Counted from the stretch's first letter, positions 24,239 through 35,629 are shown. The stretch is 64,000 bases of DNA from a gamma proteobacterium endosymbiont of Lamellibrachia anaximandri (GCA_016756855.1 JAESPD010000001.1:62001-126000), one strand, 5' to 3'. Notes: a model not told the origin generated them from the letters alone. A program made the numbers and translations.

Positions 24239-24805
24239 GTGCCGAAAGCTGGTGATTTAAAACGGGGCGTTATCGTCGAAATCAACGGAATGCCCCACAG
24301 CGTGAAACAGGTCGAGGCCAAAAGCCCCTCCTCCCGGGGTGCCGCGACCCTCTATAAAATCCGCTTTATCAATCTGCAGACGGGTCAAAAACTGGATGAG
24401 TCGTTCAAAGGCGATGATTTTCTGAAGGATACCGACTGTCTGCGCCGGCAGGTCCAGTTCTCCTATATGGACGGGGAGATCTTCACCTTCATGGATCTGG
24501 AGGACTATAGTCAGTACGGCCTGAACAGCGAAGACCTGGAAGGGCAGACCGGCTTTCTGACAGAAGGCCTGGACGGCATAACTGCCCTGCTGGTGGATGG
24601 CGCCATCATCGGCATTGAACTTCCACAGTCCGTTGCCTTGACGATTGAGGAGACGACGCCGGGTATCAAGGGCTCAACGGCAACCGGACGAACCAAGCCG
24701 GCAATGCTCAACACAGGCGTCGAGATCCAGGTTCCGGAGTACCTGGAGAATGGTGAAGTGGTGAAGGTCAATACAACGACGGGAAAATTCATCTCTCGGG
24801 CCTAG
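24239..24805 (+). CDS. efpL: Elongation factor P-like protein EfpL/YeiP (GTG start)
   Basis: Three-domain EF-P-like, SPSSRGAATLYKIRF loop, ELPQSVALTIEETTPGIKG..ATGRTKPAMLNTGVEIQVPEYL. Confidence 0.9.
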   Translation: MPKAGDLKRGVIVEINGMPHSVKQVEAKSPSSRGAATLYKIRFINLQTGQKLDESFKGDDFLKDTDCLRRQVQFSYMDGEIFTFMDLEDYSQYGLNSEDLEGQTGFLTEGLDGITALLVDGAIIGIELPQSVALTIEETTPGIKGSTATGRTKPAMLNTGVEIQVPEYLENGEVVKVNTTTGKFISRA

Positions 24806-25135
24806 ACGACAGCAGCCGCACCATAACAGGGCTTTTGCCTTGCGGTACGCACCAAAATAGCGCGGCCTTGTTGATGAGTCTCCCCTTTGCTCGATCTTGA
24901 CCTCTCGTCAGCTTCAATTTGCTGGATGAGCATGATACGAAAGGAAAGGACTTCCAAACAGTGGAGCTCATCAGTCCCGTCGTTTCAGTTATATCGTATT
25001 AATTTTATTAGTATTTTTATACGGTCAGAACCCGGTCGCCAGGGTCCGGAGTCTGGGCGAAGGTTTTGGCGACCCAGATGAAAAAATCTGGATTCACCAC
25101 ACGAAGGCGTCTGAATTGATCAAGAGAAACAATCG

Positions 25136-25151
25136 TGGCATGAATAATGCT
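25136..25151 (+). promoter_or_regulatory. Candidate sigma-54 (-24/-12) promoter of glnA
   Basis: TGGCATGAATAATGCT: GG-N10-GC spacing, about 100 nt upstream of glnA. Confidence 0.65.
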
Positions 25152-25254
25152 CATAAGCGTTACTCACTGTGTCTGGTATAGTCACGCCCCGACACTAAGG
25201 TTTAGCATAGCGGCGTTTAACCAGCCGTCCCGATAATAACCCTATATCCTGGAG

Positions 25255-26667
25255 ATGAAGATGGCCTCTAAAGCTCTGAAGATGATGAAAGACAACGATG
25301 TGAAGTTTGTCGATCTGCGCTTCACCGATACCCGCGGAAAGGAACAGCACGTTACACTGCCTACCCATGAAGTTGGTGAAAGTATGTTCACTGACGGAAA
25401 GATGTTCGACGGATCCTCCATCGCCGGTTGGAAGGGTATAAACGAGTCTGACATGATTCTAATGCCTGAAGACGCCACCGCCGTGATGGATCCCTTCTCG
25501 GACGAGAACACGCTGATCATCCGTTGCGATATCCTCGAACCCGCCACCATGCAGGGTTACGAGCGCGATCCCCGCTCCGTTGCCAAGCGTGCCGAGGCCT
25601 ACCTGCAGTCCACCGGTATTGCCGACACCGCTTACTTCGGTCCTGAGCCTGAGTTCTTCGTGCTGGACGACGTTCGCTGGCGTGTCGACATGAGCGGCAG
25701 CATGGTGAAGATCGACTCAGATGAGGCTGAGTGGAACTCCGAGCGTGTCTATGAAGATGGCAACATCGGTCACCGTCCCAGCGTTAAGGGCGGTTACTTC
25801 CCCGTACCCCCTGTCGATTCCCTGCATGACCTGCGCGGGGCCATGTGCCTGGCAATGGAAGAGATGGGTGTACCTGTTGAGGTCCATCACCACGAGGTGG
25901 CAACCGCAGGACAGTGCGAAATCGGCACCCGTTACTCCACCCTGGTAGAGCGCGCTGACTGGGTTCAGATCCAGAAATACGCGACCTGGAATGTTGCCCA
26001 CGCCTATGGCAAGACCGCCACTTTCATGCCCAAGCCTATTGTGGGTGACAACGGTTCCGGTATGCATGTGCACCAGTCCCTGGGTAAAGATGGCGAGAAC
26101 ATTTTCGCCGGTAACCAGTACGGTGGTCTGTCTGAAACCGCACTCTACTACATTGGCGGCATCATCAAACATGCCCGCGCACTGAACGCCTTCACCAACA
26201 GCTCCACCAACTCCTACAAGCGTCTGGTTCCCGGCTTCGAAGCCCCGGTCATGCTGGCCTACTCAGCTCGTAATCGCTCTGCCTCTATCCGTATCCCGTG
26301 GGATTCCAACCCCAAGGGCCGTCGCGTCGAGGTGCGTTTCCCCGATCCGACCGCCAATCCTTACCTGGCCTTCGCTGCCATGATGATGGCCGGCCTGGAC
26401 GGCATTCAGAACAAGATTCATCCTGGCGATGCCATGGACAAGGATCTCTATGACCTGCCAGCCGAGGAAGCCATGGCGATCCCCACCGTCTGCCACAGCC
26501 TGGATCAGGCGCTGGAAGCACTGGATGCGGACCGTGAGTTCCTTACTGCCGGTGGCGTCTTTACTGACGATCTGATCGACGGCTTCATCGAGCTGAAGAT
26601 GGAAGAGGTGACTCGCTTGCGTATGACCACCCATCCGGTGGAATTCGACCTCTACTACAGTCTCTAA
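25255..26667 (+). CDS. glnA: Type I glutamine synthetase
   Basis: [22 protein letters not shown]-like segment; [33 protein letters not shown]. Confidence 0.98.
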   Translation: MKMASKALKMMKDNDVKFVDLRFTDTRGKEQHVTLPTHEVGESMFTDGKMFDGSSIAGWKGINESDMILMPEDATAVMDPFSDENTLIIRCDILEPATMQGYERDPRSVAKRAEAYLQSTGIADTAYFGPEPEFFVLDDVRWRVDMSGSMVKIDSDEAEWNSERVYEDGNIGHRPSVKGGYFPVPPVDSLHDLRGAMCLAMEEMGVPVEVHHHEVATAGQCEIGTRYSTLVERADWVQIQKYATWNVAHAYGKTATFMPKPIVGDNGSGMHVHQSLGKDGENIFAGNQYGGLSETALYYIGGIIKHARALNAFTNSSTNSYKRLVPGFEAPVMLAYSARNRSASIRIPWDSNPKGRRVEVRFPDPTANPYLAFAAMMMAGLDGIQNKIHPGDAMDKDLYDLPAEEAMAIPTVCHSLDQALEALDADREFLTAGGVFTDDLIDGFIELKMEEVTRLRMTTHPVEFDLYYSL

Positions 26668-26697
26668 GACTGACTGCTGTTTCAGCAGGTTGAAAGA

Positions 26698-26729
26698 AGC
26701 GTCTCCCGGTTTCGGGAGACGCTTTTTTT
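26698..26729 (+). terminator. Rho-independent terminator of glnA
   Basis: agcgtctcccggtttcgggagacgct followed by TTTTTT. Confidence 0.92.
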
Positions 26730-26764
26730 GTGCTCATTCCGCTAAGCAGTAAGATTAAGGCTTT

Positions 26765-26793
26765 GTAGGCCTGATCAAGCATAGCGGATCAGG
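26765..26793. repeat. REP-like family 1 repeat (single hairpin)
   Basis: gtaggcctgatcaagcatagcggatcagg; CCTGATC/GATCAGG stem. Confidence 0.75.
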
Positions 26794-26870
26794 AAATCTG
26801 CTATTGGTAAAATCACCTTTTGCGACATTGATCGCTTGTCCATCGCAACCGGCTTGTCTATGCTTGGTGC

Positions 26871-27389
26871 ATGCGAATTCTGATACCAGTTCTACTTGCG
26901 GTGCTGACACTTCCGGTGGCGGCAAAAGATGTCTATAAGTGGACCTCGCCCGATGGGGTTATCTACTATTCCGATCAATTCAGAGAAGGCGCGGAAAAGG
27001 TTTGGATTCCAGGACAGTCATCTGCCCGTTCCAATGATGACGAAAAGAGGGATCCACCTAAGGCGGCGAATCTGCCGGGTGAATCGGGATATGCTGTTTT
27101 CGAGATTGCCGAACCGGGGAATGACGCAACTATCCGCAATAACGAGGGCACCGTGGGCGTGGGGCTGAGTCTCTCTCCGGTGCTTATATCCGGCGACGCC
27201 ATTCAGGTCTTTGTAGATGGCAATCGGATAGAAGGAGATATCGGCGGCGCAACCCAGTTCACACTGAATGATCTGAGCCTGGGAACCCATACACTGGAGG
27301 CACGGATTCTGGATAACACCGGGAAACTGTTGACTTCCACACCAACCATCAATTTCCACCTCCGCAAGGCGCCGGTTACCGCCCCCTGA
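26871..27389 (+). CDS. DUF4124 domain-containing secreted protein
   Basis: MRILIPVLLAVLTLPVAAKDVYKWTSPDGVIYYSDQ. Confidence 0.85.
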   Translation: MRILIPVLLAVLTLPVAAKDVYKWTSPDGVIYYSDQFREGAEKVWIPGQSSARSNDDEKRDPPKAANLPGESGYAVFEIAEPGNDATIRNNEGTVGVGLSLSPVLISGDAIQVFVDGNRIEGDIGGATQFTLNDLSLGTHTLEARILDNTGKLLTSTPTINFHLRKAPVTAP

Positions 27390-27632
27390 TACCGGTGCTG
27401 GTTTTGTCACAGCTGTACGCACTATAATGGTGCGGAAGATCTGCGTTCCATTCCGTTATGTCCAAAAACAGGGAGAGTCACTCAACCTTGTTTAAGGCAT
27501 ATCGATCCGGGAAGTTCTGCTCCGTGGTTGCAAACCCCGTGTCTGCCCGGCTTGCATGCTGTTTCGCAGTGCAGGAACAGAATAGCATCCCTAACTTTTC
27601 AAATTGGTTCGGTTATTGCATATCAGCCATAT

Positions 27633-28706
27633 ATGGAAAAACAGCAGCAGACAAGCACACTGGAAAGGCGGGTATTGGAGAATCTGAGCTCCTCAATTCT
27701 CCTATTCGACCAGGCTTTTATTTTGAAATACATCAATCCAGCCGGTGAGATACTGTTTGCGGTAAGTGCCAGACAGGTTATCGGCCAGCAGGCTGCAGAT
27801 CTGATCCACTGCCCAGGTGGAACGGTTGAATCGAACCTGAGACGAGCCAGCAAATCCGGACAGCCGTTCACTGAACGGGAAATTACCTTACCACTGGTGG
27901 ATGGCAGGGAGATCACCGTCGATTGTACGGTGGTACCGCTTCGGGATAACAATGGGGAGGAGGAGTTGCTAGTCGAACTGCAGCAGCTTGATCGTCAGCT
28001 GCGCATCAACAGGGAAGAGGAGTTGATCTCCCAGGGTCAGGTCTCCCGCGCCCTGGTAAGGGGTATGGCCCATGAGATAAAAAATCCTTTAGGGGGATTG
28101 CGCGGTGCAGCTCAACTGCTGGAACGGGAGCTTCACGATGAAGCGCTGAAAGAGTACACCCAGATCATAATCGCCGAGGCTGATCGTCTGCAGAATCTGG
28201 TGAACAGCATGCTGGGCCCCAATCGTCTGCCGCAAAAGAGAGCCTTCAGCATCCACCAGGTGCTGGAGCGAATCTGCAGCCTGGTGCAGGTCGAGGCGGG
28301 TGATCGATTGAGGATCCAGAAAAATTACGACCCCAGTATTCCCGATATCGTGGGGGATTTCGACCAGTTGATTCAGGCACTCCTGAATATTTTACGCAAT
28401 GCTGTCCGGGCGGTGGGCAACAAAGGCGTGGTCGGTTTGAAAACACGGGTGCTGAGACAGTTCACCATTGGCAATGAACGCCACCGCCTGGTGGTAAAAA
28501 TCGATATCTTCGACAACGGTCCCGGTATCCCCGAGCGACTGCAAAACAGGATTTTTTTCCCCATGGTCTCCGGTAGCAGCGATGGTATGGGCGTGGGTCT
28601 TTCGATAGCACAATCCCTGATCAACCAGCACCGCGGTTTGATTGAATTTACCAGTCGTCCTGGCGATACAATTTTCACCGTATTACTTCCTTTGGAATTG
28701 AGCTGA
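27633..28706 (+). CDS. glnL: Nitrogen regulation sensor kinase NtrB
   Basis: ALVRGMAHEIKNPLGGLRGAAQLLERE; DNGPGIPERLQNRIFFPMVSG; precedes glnG. Confidence 0.95.
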   Translation: MEKQQQTSTLERRVLENLSSSILLFDQAFILKYINPAGEILFAVSARQVIGQQAADLIHCPGGTVESNLRRASKSGQPFTEREITLPLVDGREITVDCTVVPLRDNNGEEELLVELQQLDRQLRINREEELISQGQVSRALVRGMAHEIKNPLGGLRGAAQLLERELHDEALKEYTQIIIAEADRLQNLVNSMLGPNRLPQKRAFSIHQVLERICSLVQVEAGDRLRIQKNYDPSIPDIVGDFDQLIQALLNILRNAVRAVGNKGVVGLKTRVLRQFTIGNERHRLVVKIDIFDNGPGIPERLQNRIFFPMVSGSSDGMGVGLSIAQSLINQHRGLIEFTSRPGDTIFTVLLPLELS

Positions 28707-30112
28707 TGGAAACAGAGTGCAGGGTTTGGGTAATCGATGATGACCGCTCCATCCGCTGGGTGTTGGAAAAGACGCTGCAGAAGGCGGATATGCTGGTCAC
28801 CAGTTTTGAAACCGGTAATGGTGTGCTCGACGCCCTGGAGTCAGAGCAGCCGGACGTCATCGTTTCCGATATACGTATGCCGGGGATCGACGGACTGGAG
28901 TTGCTGGAGAGGATCCAGGCTCGCTATCCATCGCTTCCGGTGATCATTATGACGGCACATTCAGATCTTGAAAGCGCTGTCTCGGCTTATCATAAGGGTG
29001 CCTTTGAGTATCTGCCGAAACCCTTCGATGTGGATGAGGCGGTCGATCAGATTCGCCGCGCCTGCCGGCAGCACCTCACACATTCTCTGCCGGTGGATGA
29101 GGAGCAGATAGGGGGGCTTGAGATCATCGGCGAAGCACCGGCCATGCAGGAGGTCTTCCGCGCCATAGGGCGGCTGGCTCGTTCGAATATTACGGTACTT
29201 ATCAATGGGGAATCGGGTACGGGAAAAGAACTGGTGGCGCATGCCTTGCACCGCCACAGCCCCCGGGCTGTGGCGCCGTTTATTGCCCTGAACATGGCGG
29301 CGATACCCAAGGATCTGATGGAGTCCGAACTATTCGGTCATGAACGCGGTGCTTTCACTGGCGCACAGAGCCGCCGTGAAGGGCGTTTTGAACAGGCTGA
29401 TGGCGGCACACTCTTTCTGGATGAAATAGGTGACATGCCGGCGGAGTTGCAGACCCGGCTGCTGAGGGTATTGGCGGATGGCCAGTTCTACCGCGTGGGT
29501 GGTCACGAACCGGTGAAGGTTGATGTGCGGATCATCGCCGCCACCCACCAGAACTTGGAAGGGTTGGTGAAACAGGGCGACTTCAGGGAAGACCTGTTTC
29601 ATCGGCTCAACGTGATAAGAATCCATATTCCCGCAATGCGGGAACGAAAGGAGGATATATCGCTGTTGATGCGCCACTTCCTTGTCAGTGCCTCTGAAGA
29701 GTTGGAGGTTGAGGCTAAGATTTTGTTGCCGGAAACCACAGAATTTCTGCGCCAACTCGACTGGCCAGGTAATGTCCGACAGTTAGAAAATACCGCCCGT
29801 TGGCTCACAGTAATGGCTTCTGGACAGGAGATCCATATCGAGGATCTGCCACCAGAGCTGCGACAGGGAGAGTCACGGAGTGAAATCAGTGGAGACTGGC
29901 GGCAACTGCTGCGTGCCTGGACGCGCAGCCGTCTGCAATCAGGTGCGGAAGCACTGCTCGATGAAGCGGGTTCAGACTTTGAGACAGTGATGATAGAGAC
30001 GGCGCTGGAGCACACGGCAGGGCGCCGCCAGGATGCTGCCCGCCTGCTTGGCTGGGGGCGAAACACCCTGACCCGCAAGATAAAAGAGTTGGGTCTGGAT
30101 AATGAAAATTGA
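28706..30112 (+). CDS. glnG: Nitrogen regulation response regulator NtrC
   Basis: Receiver domain, [27 protein letters not shown] sigma-54 interaction motif, C-terminal HTH. Confidence 0.97.
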   Translation: METECRVWVIDDDRSIRWVLEKTLQKADMLVTSFETGNGVLDALESEQPDVIVSDIRMPGIDGLELLERIQARYPSLPVIIMTAHSDLESAVSAYHKGAFEYLPKPFDVDEAVDQIRRACRQHLTHSLPVDEEQIGGLEIIGEAPAMQEVFRAIGRLARSNITVLINGESGTGKELVAHALHRHSPRAVAPFIALNMAAIPKDLMESELFGHERGAFTGAQSRREGRFEQADGGTLFLDEIGDMPAELQTRLLRVLADGQFYRVGGHEPVKVDVRIIAATHQNLEGLVKQGDFREDLFHRLNVIRIHIPAMRERKEDISLLMRHFLVSASEELEVEAKILLPETTEFLRQLDWPGNVRQLENTARWLTVMASGQEIHIEDLPPELRQGESRSEISGDWRQLLRAWTRSRLQSGAEALLDEAGSDFETVMIETALEHTAGRRQDAARLLGWGRNTLTRKIKELGLDNEN

Positions 30113-30166
30113 GCCAGTGGTGTGGACTCAAAGTCTGAGTGGCCCCGCTGTTTAAGAGGTTAGTAG

Positions 30167-30565
30167 ATGGAAACGACAAGTATTGATCTTCCGGGTTGTG
30201 AGATCGAATCAATCACTTTGGAGAAGGGGGTTCTCAGGGTGCGGTTCTCCCGTGCTTACATCATCAAAACCCTGACGGGTTCGGAAGAGCGCACCCGCTG
30301 GTGGCAAGCAGGTGAAATGGTATTGGAGGGCGCTGAAGCGGAGGCTGAACTGCTCGCCGCACCCTGTGTCTGCGACGGAGGAGATGTGGGTGAAAACGTC
30401 TATACCTACCGTGACATGGTGCCACTGCCGCTGGAGAGCCGGGGCCGTGCCCACTGTGCCTTGAAGATCCGTGACAGCGAGTTGATGCTGAAGGCCCAGG
30501 CGGAGGGGATAAAGTTGGTAATGGATGACAGACCCCACTATATTGAGCATATTAAGCCGGAATAA
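30167..30565 (+). CDS. Hypothetical protein
   Basis: 132-aa ORF downstream of glnG; family not recognised. Confidence 0.6.
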   Translation: METTSIDLPGCEIESITLEKGVLRVRFSRAYIIKTLTGSEERTRWWQAGEMVLEGAEAEAELLAAPCVCDGGDVGENVYTYRDMVPLPLESRGRAHCALKIRDSELMLKAQAEGIKLVMDDRPHYIEHIKPE

Positions 30566-30618
30566 CAAAGAAGGCTAAAGCAAAAGGTTAAATAGGAGAG
30601 TGTGTCGCTGCTGTGGCT

Positions 30619-30707
30619 GTAGGCCGGTTCAAGCGCAGCGGAACCGGCAACCTGGATCGTTCTGCCAAAGCTTGGATGCCCGATCCGCTACGCTTGACCG
30701 GGCCTAC
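30619..30707. repeat. REP/BIME-like repeat family 1 (paired hairpins)
   Basis: gtaggccggttcaagcgcagcggaaccggcaac...gcccgatccgctacgcttgaccgggcctac. Confidence 0.88.
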
Positions 30708-30935
30708 ATGCGGGCACTTATCATTTAGCCTTTAAATGTATTGTAAATCCCTGGATTCGGAATAATATTTCTGTTATCTCTTTAGAGGTTACGAATAAGA
30801 TTTATCGAGAAACGGCATTTAGGTGGGGCACTGGCCGCTGGAGATTCACGGCCGGTTGCACAAAAAACGAACAAGATAACCAGTGGATGGCAACGGGCAG
30901 GCTTCGAATTGCCAACCCTGGGGAGTATATAAACT

Positions 30936-31694
30936 ATGTCAGTCGAGCTTTACAATAAAAAAGAACATATCTGTGTCGCTTTTCGGGATCTGGTGACCGG
31001 AGATGCGGTGCAGGCCAATCAGTTCCTGATTTTTGACCACGGTCACGCCGCGTTACTCGACCCGGGTGGTGAGCTGACCTACTCCCGCCTCTTCATGGCG
31101 ATCAGCGACTATATGAATGTGAAAAAGCTCGATTATGTTATCGCCTCCCACCAGGATCCCGATATCGTCGCTTCAGTGAACAAATGGCTGGTGGGTACAG
31201 ATTGCAAGGTGGTTGTGCCCTCTCTCTGGGAGCGTTTCATCCCCCATTTCACCCGTCCCGGCCGCCTGCAGGGCAGGGTGGTTTCCATACCGGATCAGGG
31301 TATCAATCTTGAGCTGGGCAATATCCGGCTGAAAGCCCTGCCAGCCCACTTCCTGCATGCGGAAGGCAATTTTCAGTTTTATGATCCGATAAGCAAGATC
31401 CTCTTCTCCGGTGACCTCGGCGCCAACCTGCCGCCGGGGGATCTTGATAAACCGGTGAAAAAGCTGGCGGAAATACTGCCTTACATGGACGGTTTCCATA
31501 AGCGCTATATGAACTCCAACCGGGTATGTCGCTACTGGGCGAATATGGCGAGTTCCCTGGAGATCAACATGATTGTCCCTCAGCATGGCAGGTCGTTTGT
31601 GGGCAAGAAGGCGGTCGCCGAATTCATCAATTGGGTTGCAAATCTCGAGTGCGGGATCGATCTGATGACCCAGAGCCACTATCAGGTACCCTGA
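30936..31694 (+). CDS. MBL-fold, oxygen-binding di-iron (ODP)-like metallo-hydrolase
   Basis: NQFLIFDHGHAALLDPGG; IASHQDPDIVAS; LPAHFLHAEGNFQFYDPISKILFSGDLGA; IVPQHGRSF. Confidence 0.82.
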   Translation: MSVELYNKKEHICVAFRDLVTGDAVQANQFLIFDHGHAALLDPGGELTYSRLFMAISDYMNVKKLDYVIASHQDPDIVASVNKWLVGTDCKVVVPSLWERFIPHFTRPGRLQGRVVSIPDQGINLELGNIRLKALPAHFLHAEGNFQFYDPISKILFSGDLGANLPPGDLDKPVKKLAEILPYMDGFHKRYMNSNRVCRYWANMASSLEINMIVPQHGRSFVGKKAVAEFINWVANLECGIDLMTQSHYQVP

Positions 31695-31741
31695 TCATTT
31701 AGAACCATCCCAAACCCGCCGCTCAGGAAGGGCTGCGGGAA

Positions 31742-32710
31742 CTATCCGTCAGCCCTTGACCCTGCTAGGTCTCCAATCCAGAAAGCGAGATTCTTTTCCA
31801 GAAACTCTTCCATCGGCATGTAGTGGGAACCGTCACAAGAGAAGGTGAGTCCTAGCATGCCATTCATTATGTTCAGCGAGCTGCTGCGCAGATAGATGGT
31901 CTCGTCTGCAAACCGTAATGCCTTCAATCCATCGAGTACAGAACGGATCTGCGCGGGTGTAACCTTGGCCTCAGCTGGATAAGCGTGCAGTGGATAGACA
32001 AGACTGAGATCGGGGTCGATGATCTCTTCCACGCCGTGTATCCGATAACTGTATGGATCGTCCAACAGCCAGAATGAACAGCGTCCGCTGGAGTAGTGGA
32101 TTTTTGTGTGGAAGATGCCGTGGGCGGTCATCAGAGCATGAACCGTGTCGTGTACCGAATCGAGCTGATCATCCAGTCGGCTCTGAATCCGCTGTTGCAA
32201 AAAAACTGTGCCACGCACCGCCGGATCGCCCTTGAACTGCTGCCAGCGTAACTCCGGGTTGTCCAATCTGCTGTCGGCAAGCAATTTGTCGAGGGAGAAA
32301 TCAGCCGCGATGAATCCCACCAGGCCCTTATCTATGCGCACGGCCTGTAGGGCCGTAACACATTCTGTACTGGAGTACATGCTGCGATAGACCGATGAGA
32401 GCATGATGCCCTTGAACGGCAGGTTGTTTTTTAGATAGGGGCGATTCGAAAGGTCACGTCCCCGCCAGGAGCGATCGGCAACGCCCGCACTGATCAGGGA
32501 CGAGACTTCGAGGCCATCGAGATCCCAAGCGTAGAGAAAGTCGCAGCTGGAGATGTCGGACTGATGATCCAATAGCCGTTGGTCGAGCTGATCAGGGTCC
32601 TGCCACACCTCAGCGCACTCTTTTGCAAGTGCTGAAAGGGGTTCTCCGATTGCACCAGCAAGTGCGGCTTTTTTCTCCAGAATGTTCTGTTGGATAGACG
32701 ACATGATCAT
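31742..32710 (-). CDS. PDC/Cache-like sensor domain-containing protein
   Basis: RDLSNRPYLKNNLPFKGIMLSSVYRSMYSSTECVTALQAVR..GLVGFIAADFSLDKLL. Confidence 0.7.
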   Translation of the reverse strand: MIMSSIQQNILEKKAALAGAIGEPLSALAKECAEVWQDPDQLDQRLLDHQSDISSCDFLYAWDLDGLEVSSLISAGVADRSWRGRDLSNRPYLKNNLPFKGIMLSSVYRSMYSSTECVTALQAVRIDKGLVGFIAADFSLDKLLADSRLDNPELRWQQFKGDPAVRGTVFLQQRIQSRLDDQLDSVHDTVHALMTAHGIFHTKIHYSSGRCSFWLLDDPYSYRIHGVEEIIDPDLSLVYPLHAYPAEAKVTPAQIRSVLDGLKALRFADETIYLRSSSLNIMNGMLGLTFSCDGSHYMPMEEFLEKNLAFWIGDLAGSRADG

Positions 32711-32924
32711 TAAATTTGATGGATTAAGGAAGCATCTTACACCGGAATAGATACGTTAAGTGTTTGATGTTTCACGTTGATGACAGTGAAAGGTTTAACG
32801 GTTTGGCACACTCAAGGGTCCCGGATTCAGATAGACTCTAATTCCCATTAGTTATGGGCGAGAAAGAGAGTGGTCTTTTACGCGCCGATGGAGAGTTGGG
32901 GTCAACGGCTCTGTGTACGTTTAG

Positions 32925-33509
32925 ATGGTCGGTTGGAGGTTATTTCGCATGAGATTACAACGAAGAGTGATGTCAAACGTAGCGCCGTTTCTATTTGCAC
33001 CAACTGTGTCCATGCGTAAAGAGCCGGTGCTGTACGCTAGACAAGCGGTACTGACAGCGCTCGGCCGGGATGACTTCGCAGTCGCCGGCGCAGTGGTGGC
33101 TCGCAATGCCTATGCGTTTCGCCACCTTGACCGAGAGCATGCGCCAGGCCTGATGAGCGATTTGGAACGGGCACTGAAAAGAAGAGACATAAAGGGCATT
33201 CATCTCACTCTGCAACAGGCAGTGGCGGCAGAGCTGGTACGGTGTCTCTCGGCAGTACAGGAGAATCTCGGCCACAGTCAGGATGCCAAACACCTGTTGA
33301 TGAAATGCAGCCGGTTATTCAGCATGCTGGAGACGGATCTGGGGAAAAAAGCCTGGGATGAGGGGCGTTGGGCGCTGCAGGGTTGCCAGCAATCGATAGG
33401 CACAATGGGTCTGTTTGGTGTTGGCTGCGTGGAGGCAGATCCCGAAAGGTTCTTACGGCATAAACAGACATTGATGGGGATTTTGCAAAGCAAGGGTCTG
33501 GTACGTTGA
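32925..33509 (+). CDS. Hypothetical protein
   Basis: 194-aa ORF (true start probably internal, e.g. MRLQRRVMSN); no family recognised. Confidence 0.55.
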   Translation: MVGWRLFRMRLQRRVMSNVAPFLFAPTVSMRKEPVLYARQAVLTALGRDDFAVAGAVVARNAYAFRHLDREHAPGLMSDLERALKRRDIKGIHLTLQQAVAAELVRCLSAVQENLGHSQDAKHLLMKCSRLFSMLETDLGKKAWDEGRWALQGCQQSIGTMGLFGVGCVEADPERFLRHKQTLMGILQSKGLVR

Positions 33510-33632
33510 TCTTCCGCGCCATGCCCTGATCCGGCAGAGGGGCGCCACCCTGCTGATGACACCTCCCTCCGCGTTCACATTCCGTGTACAATTCGCGCAA
33601 ATCTAGAATGAAATGTACCAAAGGAATTTCGC

Positions 33633-34700
33633 GTGAGTATCCTGAAAAACGATAGACTGCTGCGTGCATTGCTGCGCGAACCATTGGATGTAACCCCTGT
33701 ATGGATGATGCGGCAGGCTGGGCGTTATCTGCCTGAATACAAGGCCACTCGTGCCCGTGCCGGCAGTTTTATGGATCTCTGCCGTAATCCCGAACTGGCC
33801 TGTGAAGTTACCCTCCAACCATTGGAACGCTACCCGCTGGATGCGGCGATCCTCTTCTCCGATATCCTTACCGTCCCTGATGCAATGGGCCTTGGGCTCT
33901 ACTTTACCGAAGGTGAAGGTCCCAGGTTCGAGCGACCGGTGCGGGATGAGGCCGCGGTCAATGCCTTGGGTGTGCCGGATATGGAGGATGACCTGGGTTA
34001 TGTGATGGATGCGGTGCGCGCCATTCGCCGGGAACTCGATGGCCGGGTTCCGCTGATCGGTTTCAGTGGCAGCCCCTGGACGCTTGCCACCTACATGGTG
34101 GAGGGGAGCGGTACCAAGAATTTCGCCAAGGTCAAGGGGATGATGTTCGATCGCCCCGAGCTGATGCACACCCTGTTGGGGAAAATCGCAGAATCGGTAA
34201 TCGCCTACCTCAATGCCCAGATTGCGGCTGGCGCCCAGGCGGTTATGATCTTCGATACCTGGGGCGGTGCCTTGACCCCGCAGCACTACGACGCCTTCTC
34301 CCTGAAATATATGGAACAGATCGTCCAGGGGCTGACCCGTGAATCCGAGGGACGCAAGGTGCCGGTGATCCTGTTCACCAAAGGCGGTGGACTTTGGTTG
34401 GAGCAGATGGCGGCAACCGGTTGTGATGCCCTGGGTGTCGACTGGACCCTCAGTATGGCGGATGCCCGGCGCAGGGTTGGAGACAAGGTTGCGCTGCAGG
34501 GCAACATGGATCCCTGCACGCTTTATGCCTCGCCTGAGCGCATCCGTGAAGAGGTGGGCAAGGTGCTGGCCAGTTACGGAAAAGGTTCAGGACATGTCTT
34601 CAATCTGGGGCACGGCATCCACCCGGAGATAGATCCGGAGCATGCCGGCGCCTTTATTGAAGCGGTGCATGAACTGAGCAAGCCTTATCACCAAGTCTGA
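33633..34700 (+). CDS. hemE: Uroporphyrinogen decarboxylase
   Basis: [43 protein letters not shown]. Confidence 0.98.
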   Translation: MSILKNDRLLRALLREPLDVTPVWMMRQAGRYLPEYKATRARAGSFMDLCRNPELACEVTLQPLERYPLDAAILFSDILTVPDAMGLGLYFTEGEGPRFERPVRDEAAVNALGVPDMEDDLGYVMDAVRAIRRELDGRVPLIGFSGSPWTLATYMVEGSGTKNFAKVKGMMFDRPELMHTLLGKIAESVIAYLNAQIAAGAQAVMIFDTWGGALTPQHYDAFSLKYMEQIVQGLTRESEGRKVPVILFTKGGGLWLEQMAATGCDALGVDWTLSMADARRRVGDKVALQGNMDPCTLYASPERIREEVGKVLASYGKGSGHVFNLGHGIHPEIDPEHAGAFIEAVHELSKPYHQV

Positions 34701-34741
34701 AACTGTCCGCTAGCTCAAGTGATACTGATGGGCAAATAACG

Positions 34742-35629
34742 ATGAAGATTACAGTATTGGGCCTGGGACTGATGGGACACCCCATCGCCGAGCGCCTGCA
34801 ACATTGTGGGCACGATGTGGTGGCCTGGAATCGTTCCTCAGATCGCCTTGATACAGCCAAAGAGGCTGGGCTGGAGGTAGAGGCGGATCTAACCAATGCA
34901 GTCAAAGTGGCTGACGTCATTTGCCTCATCCTGAGCGATGCCCCGGCGATTCGGGAAGTCCTGTTGCAGAACAGTGTCAGCGCGGAACTGGCGGGAAAAC
35001 TGGTACTGCAGATGGGTACAGTGGCGCCGGAGGAGAGCCGGGAGATCGGCGCTGCCGTGGAGGCTGCGGGTGGCGACTACCTGGAGGCGCCGGTTCTGGG
35101 CAGCATCCCGGAGGCCCGCTCGGGACACCTGATCGTCATGGCAGGAGGCTCGGACGAAAACTACCAGCGTGGTCTGCTCCTGCTACGCTGTCTGGGCAAA
35201 CAGGTTCAGCATGTGGGTTTTGTTGGACAGGGGGCGGCCATGAAGCTGGCTATGAACCAGCTTATTGCCTCATTGACCGCCGGTTTTTCACTCAGCCTGG
35301 GTCTGGTACGGTCAGAAGGGATCGAAGTGGAAGCGTTCATGGAATTGCTGCGCGAGAGCGCGCTCTATGCGCCGACCTTCGATAAAAAGCTGTCCAAGAT
35401 GCTGGAACACGACTACGCGAATCCTAACTTTCCCCTCAAACACCTGATCAAGGATCTGGCTCTGTTTCAACAGGTAGCCGAGAAGATAGGTATCGACGCC
35501 GGGCTGCCGAAAGCGATGCTGCGGGTATTTGAAAAGGGCCGCTCCAACGGTCATGCCGAGGATGACTACTCCTCCCTCTATGAGGCGATCAATCCCGAGA
35601 TGGATATGGGAGTGGATCAGGGGTGTTAG
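34742..35629 (+). CDS. NAD(P)-dependent oxidoreductase (3-hydroxyisobutyrate dehydrogenase-like)
   Basis: ITVLGLGLMGHPIAERLQHCGHDVVAWNRSSDR; GQGAAMKLAMNQLIA. Confidence 0.9.
   Translation: MKITVLGLGLMGHPIAERLQHCGHDVVAWNRSSDRLDTAKEAGLEVEADLTNAVKVADVICLILSDAPAIREVLLQNSVSAELAGKLVLQMGTVAPEESREIGAAVEAAGGDYLEAPVLGSIPEARSGHLIVMAGGSDENYQRGLLLLRCLGKQVQHVGFVGQGAAMKLAMNQLIASLTAGFSLSLGLVRSEGIEVEAFMELLRESALYAPTFDKKLSKMLEHDYANPNFPLKHLIKDLALFQQVAEKIGIDAGLPKAMLRVFEKGRSNGHAEDDYSSLYEAINPEMDMGVDQGC

Noticed and set aside
32766-32781. TGTTTCACGTTGATGA, possible parS
   Set aside because: Only the left half matches; the right half is not palindromic.
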